Assembly: GCA_021157665.1 (NCBI GenBank)
Contig: JAGGWE010000078.1
Coordinates: forward strand, 1 to 5,588
DNA length: 5,588 bases
Source of the DNA: Sulfurimonas sp.
GTDB taxonomy: Bacteria; Campylobacterota; Campylobacteria; Campylobacterales; Sulfurimonadaceae
Direction of reading: 5' to 3'
Shown here: positions 4,943 to 5,588 of the stretch, in pieces
Layout: every line of letters starts with the position of its first letter
Numbering within the stretch: position 1 is the first letter of the stretch
The notes under the pieces: generated by a model
Database searches by the model: none
What the model was told of the DNA's origin: nothing
The model's input: only the letters and a program-made list of their open reading frames with translations
Position numbers and translations under genes: made by a program

Positions 4943-4964
4943 GGAAGCGATGATTCATCTTCGC
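4943..4964 (+). repeat. REP-like copy 5 (tandem unit 1)
   Basis: Head GGAA (4943-4946) precedes hairpin GCGATGAT-TC-ATCTTCGC (4947-4964). Pair 7/12 is A-T and pair 8/11 is T-A, a third paired combination compared with copies 2-4. The T.T mismatch at 5/14 is retained. Confidence 0.7.
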
Positions 4965-4998
4965 CAACTGCAAGCAAACAAATCAATAATTCCCAACC

Positions 4999-5020
4999 GG
5001 AAGCGATGATTTATCTTCGC
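4999..5020 (+). repeat. REP-like copy 6 (tandem unit 2)
   Basis: Head GGAA precedes hairpin GCGATGAT-TT-ATCTTCGC (5003-5020). It differs from copy 5 only in the second loop base. Confidence 0.7.
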
Positions 5021-5054
5021 CAACTGCAAGCAAACAAATCAATAATTCCCAACC

Positions 5055-5076
5055 GGAAGCGATGATTCATCTTCGC
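5055..5076 (+). repeat. REP-like copy 7 (tandem unit 3)
   Basis: Head GGAA precedes hairpin GCGATGAT-TC-ATCTTCGC (5059-5076), identical to copy 5. The linker that follows has C instead of T at unit position 41. Confidence 0.7.
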
Positions 5077-5110
5077 CAACTGCAAGCAAACAAACCAATA
5101 ATTCCCAACC

Positions 5111-5132
5111 GGAAGCGATGATTTATCTTCGC
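5111..5132 (+). repeat. REP-like copy 8 (tandem unit 4)
   Basis: Head GGAA precedes hairpin GCGATGAT-TT-ATCTTCGC (5115-5132), identical to copy 6. The hairpin is intact although the linker that follows (from 5134) has diverged, which suggests the hairpin is the conserved part. Confidence 0.7.
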
Positions 5133-5151
5133 CGATTGTTAGCCAATAAAC

Positions 5152-5588
5152 CTACTTCTCTTCCCGAGGTGTTCTTGCTTTACATTTTACACACTCATAA
5201 ACATCTTTGTTTCTATAAGTTCTCTCAGCAAGTAAACCGTTTTTACAACCTTTCTCTTTACATTTAATAGTTGTAGGCTCAAATTTAGAGATAAATTTAC
5301 AATCTGGATAATTTTCACATCCCCAAAAAGGACCACGACGAGAATTTTTAAGTGAAATTTTTCCACCACAATCTGGACAAGGAGTTTCTGAAATTTTCTC
5401 TTCAACATTTATGCTTTTTGTATTTTTACAATCAGGATAATCACTACATGCTAAAAACTGTCCGTTTCTACCATTTTTAACAATCATATCTTTTCCACAT
5501 TTATCACATTTTTCGTCTGCAGTTTCCTCTTTTTTCTCTACTTTATTTCCATTTTCATCACATTGTTCAGTATATTTACACTTTGGAA
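5152..5588 (-). CDS. topA: DNA topoisomerase I, C-terminal zinc-ribbon region (5' part outside window)
   Basis: The frame is open from the right edge to TAG 5154-5152, giving 144 residues of the C-terminus. TopA relaxes negatively supercoiled DNA; the C-terminal Cys4 ribbons bind single-stranded DNA. Seen, numbering from the first full codon: the tail of one ribbon (PKCKYT, 1-6), a linker rich in Lys/Glu, ribbon two with C27/C30 and C47/C53 (GQFLACSDYPDCKNT), ribbon three with C70/C73 and C90/C96 (RGPFWGCENYPDCKF), and an atypical fourth with C109/C114 and C132/C135. The ATG at 5487 is internal, since the frame continues upstream with ribbon sequence, so the gene is not a small stand-alone protein. 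The catalytic Toprim and Tyr domains must lie beyond 5588. It is followed on the same strand, after the repeat array, by the yfcE-bioB operon. Confidence 0.93.
   Translation of the reverse strand, partial: PKCKYTEQCDENGNKVEKKEETADEKCDKCGKDMIVKNGRNGQFLACSDYPDCKNTKSINVEEKISETPCPDCGGKISLKNSRRGPFWGCENYPDCKFISKFEPTTIKCKEKGCKNGLLAERTYRNKDVYECVKCKARTPREEK

Larger units (their letters stand above)
4943..5152 (+). repeat. 56-bp tandem repeat array (3 full units plus degenerate fourth)
   Basis: Units start at 4943, 4999, 5055 and 5111. The first three are near identical: unit position 14 alternates C, T, C (T in the fourth), and position 41 is T, T, C. The fourth matches fully for 23 bases, loosely for about 19 more, and runs into the topA stop. 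Each unit is a REP-like head and hairpin followed by a 34-base linker beginning CCAACTGCAAGCAAACAAA. A period of 56 is not a multiple of three, and no frame is open across it, so it is not coding. Confidence 0.92.

Noticed and set aside
4943..5152. CRISPR array
   Set aside because: The whole 56-bp unit repeats, with no unique spacers, and the palindrome occurs elsewhere in inverted orientation; no cas genes are present.
5187..5408. Minus-strand 73-residue frame in another phase of topA
   Set aside because: Overlaps the zinc-ribbon frame, which has clear Cys4 motifs; the alternative is a low-complexity Leu/Val/Lys shadow.
5152..5487. Stand-alone 111-residue zinc-ribbon protein starting at ATG 5487
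   Set aside because: The same frame stays open to the window edge and encodes more topoisomerase-type ribbon sequence, so the ATG is internal to topA.

Overview
The window is AT-rich and densely packed, and it most likely comes from a Campylobacterota (epsilonproteobacterial) genome of the Sulfurimonas/Arcobacter/Campylobacter type. The evidence is a 282-residue short-form biotin synthase, a CxxC-less flavoprotein resembling Helicobacter/Campylobacter FqrB, a topoisomerase I with tandem Cys4 zinc ribbons next to bioB, and T/A-rich promoters with extended -10 boxes and no clear -35. The genus cannot be fixed from the sequence.

Layout. Bases 1-256 (+) are the 3' end of msrA (methionine sulfoxide reductase A). 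It converges without a gap on a 122-residue protein of unknown function (257-625, -). That gene shares a short divergent promoter region with an fqrB-like flavoprotein gene (704-1672, +). fqrB overlaps by 4 bases, tail to tail, the end of a shortened AMMECR1-domain protein (1669-2022, -). Bases 2023-2348 hold no gene but are full of repeats. Then comes a minus-strand run: topA 3' end (5152-5588), a 267-base repeat-filled gap, then yfcE-like phosphodiesterase (4366-4884), bioB (3518-4366) and a CPA2-type cation/proton antiporter (2349-3518). The last three are joined by TAATG stop/start overlaps and are almost certainly one operon.

Functions. The genes are mainly housekeeping and redox: protein repair (MsrA), flavodoxin/quinone-NADPH electron transfer (FqrB-like), DNA relaxation (TopA), biotin synthesis (BioB, a radical-SAM enzyme) and ion/pH homeostasis (antiporter). 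BioB is atypical: Leu occupies the site of one conserved [2Fe-2S] ligand Cys.

The most striking signal is in the two intergenic gaps. Both carry copies of one small palindrome: a GGAA/GGAT head followed by an 18-base hairpin SCGATGNN-TY-NNCTTCGS. Seven full copies and one deleted copy occur, in both orientations and all outside genes. Stem positions 1/18, 7/12 and 8/11 differ between copies but remain base-paired, while a T.T mismatch at pair 5/14 is invariant. This is the architecture of REP elements mobilised by RAYT (Y1/HUH) transposases. In the second gap four copies sit in a 56-bp tandem array. In the first gap the cluster lies inside a block with 14-bp inverted ends and is flanked by a 34-bp direct duplication. 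That duplication carries both the antiporter's stop codon and an extended -10 promoter serving the AMMECR1-domain gene.
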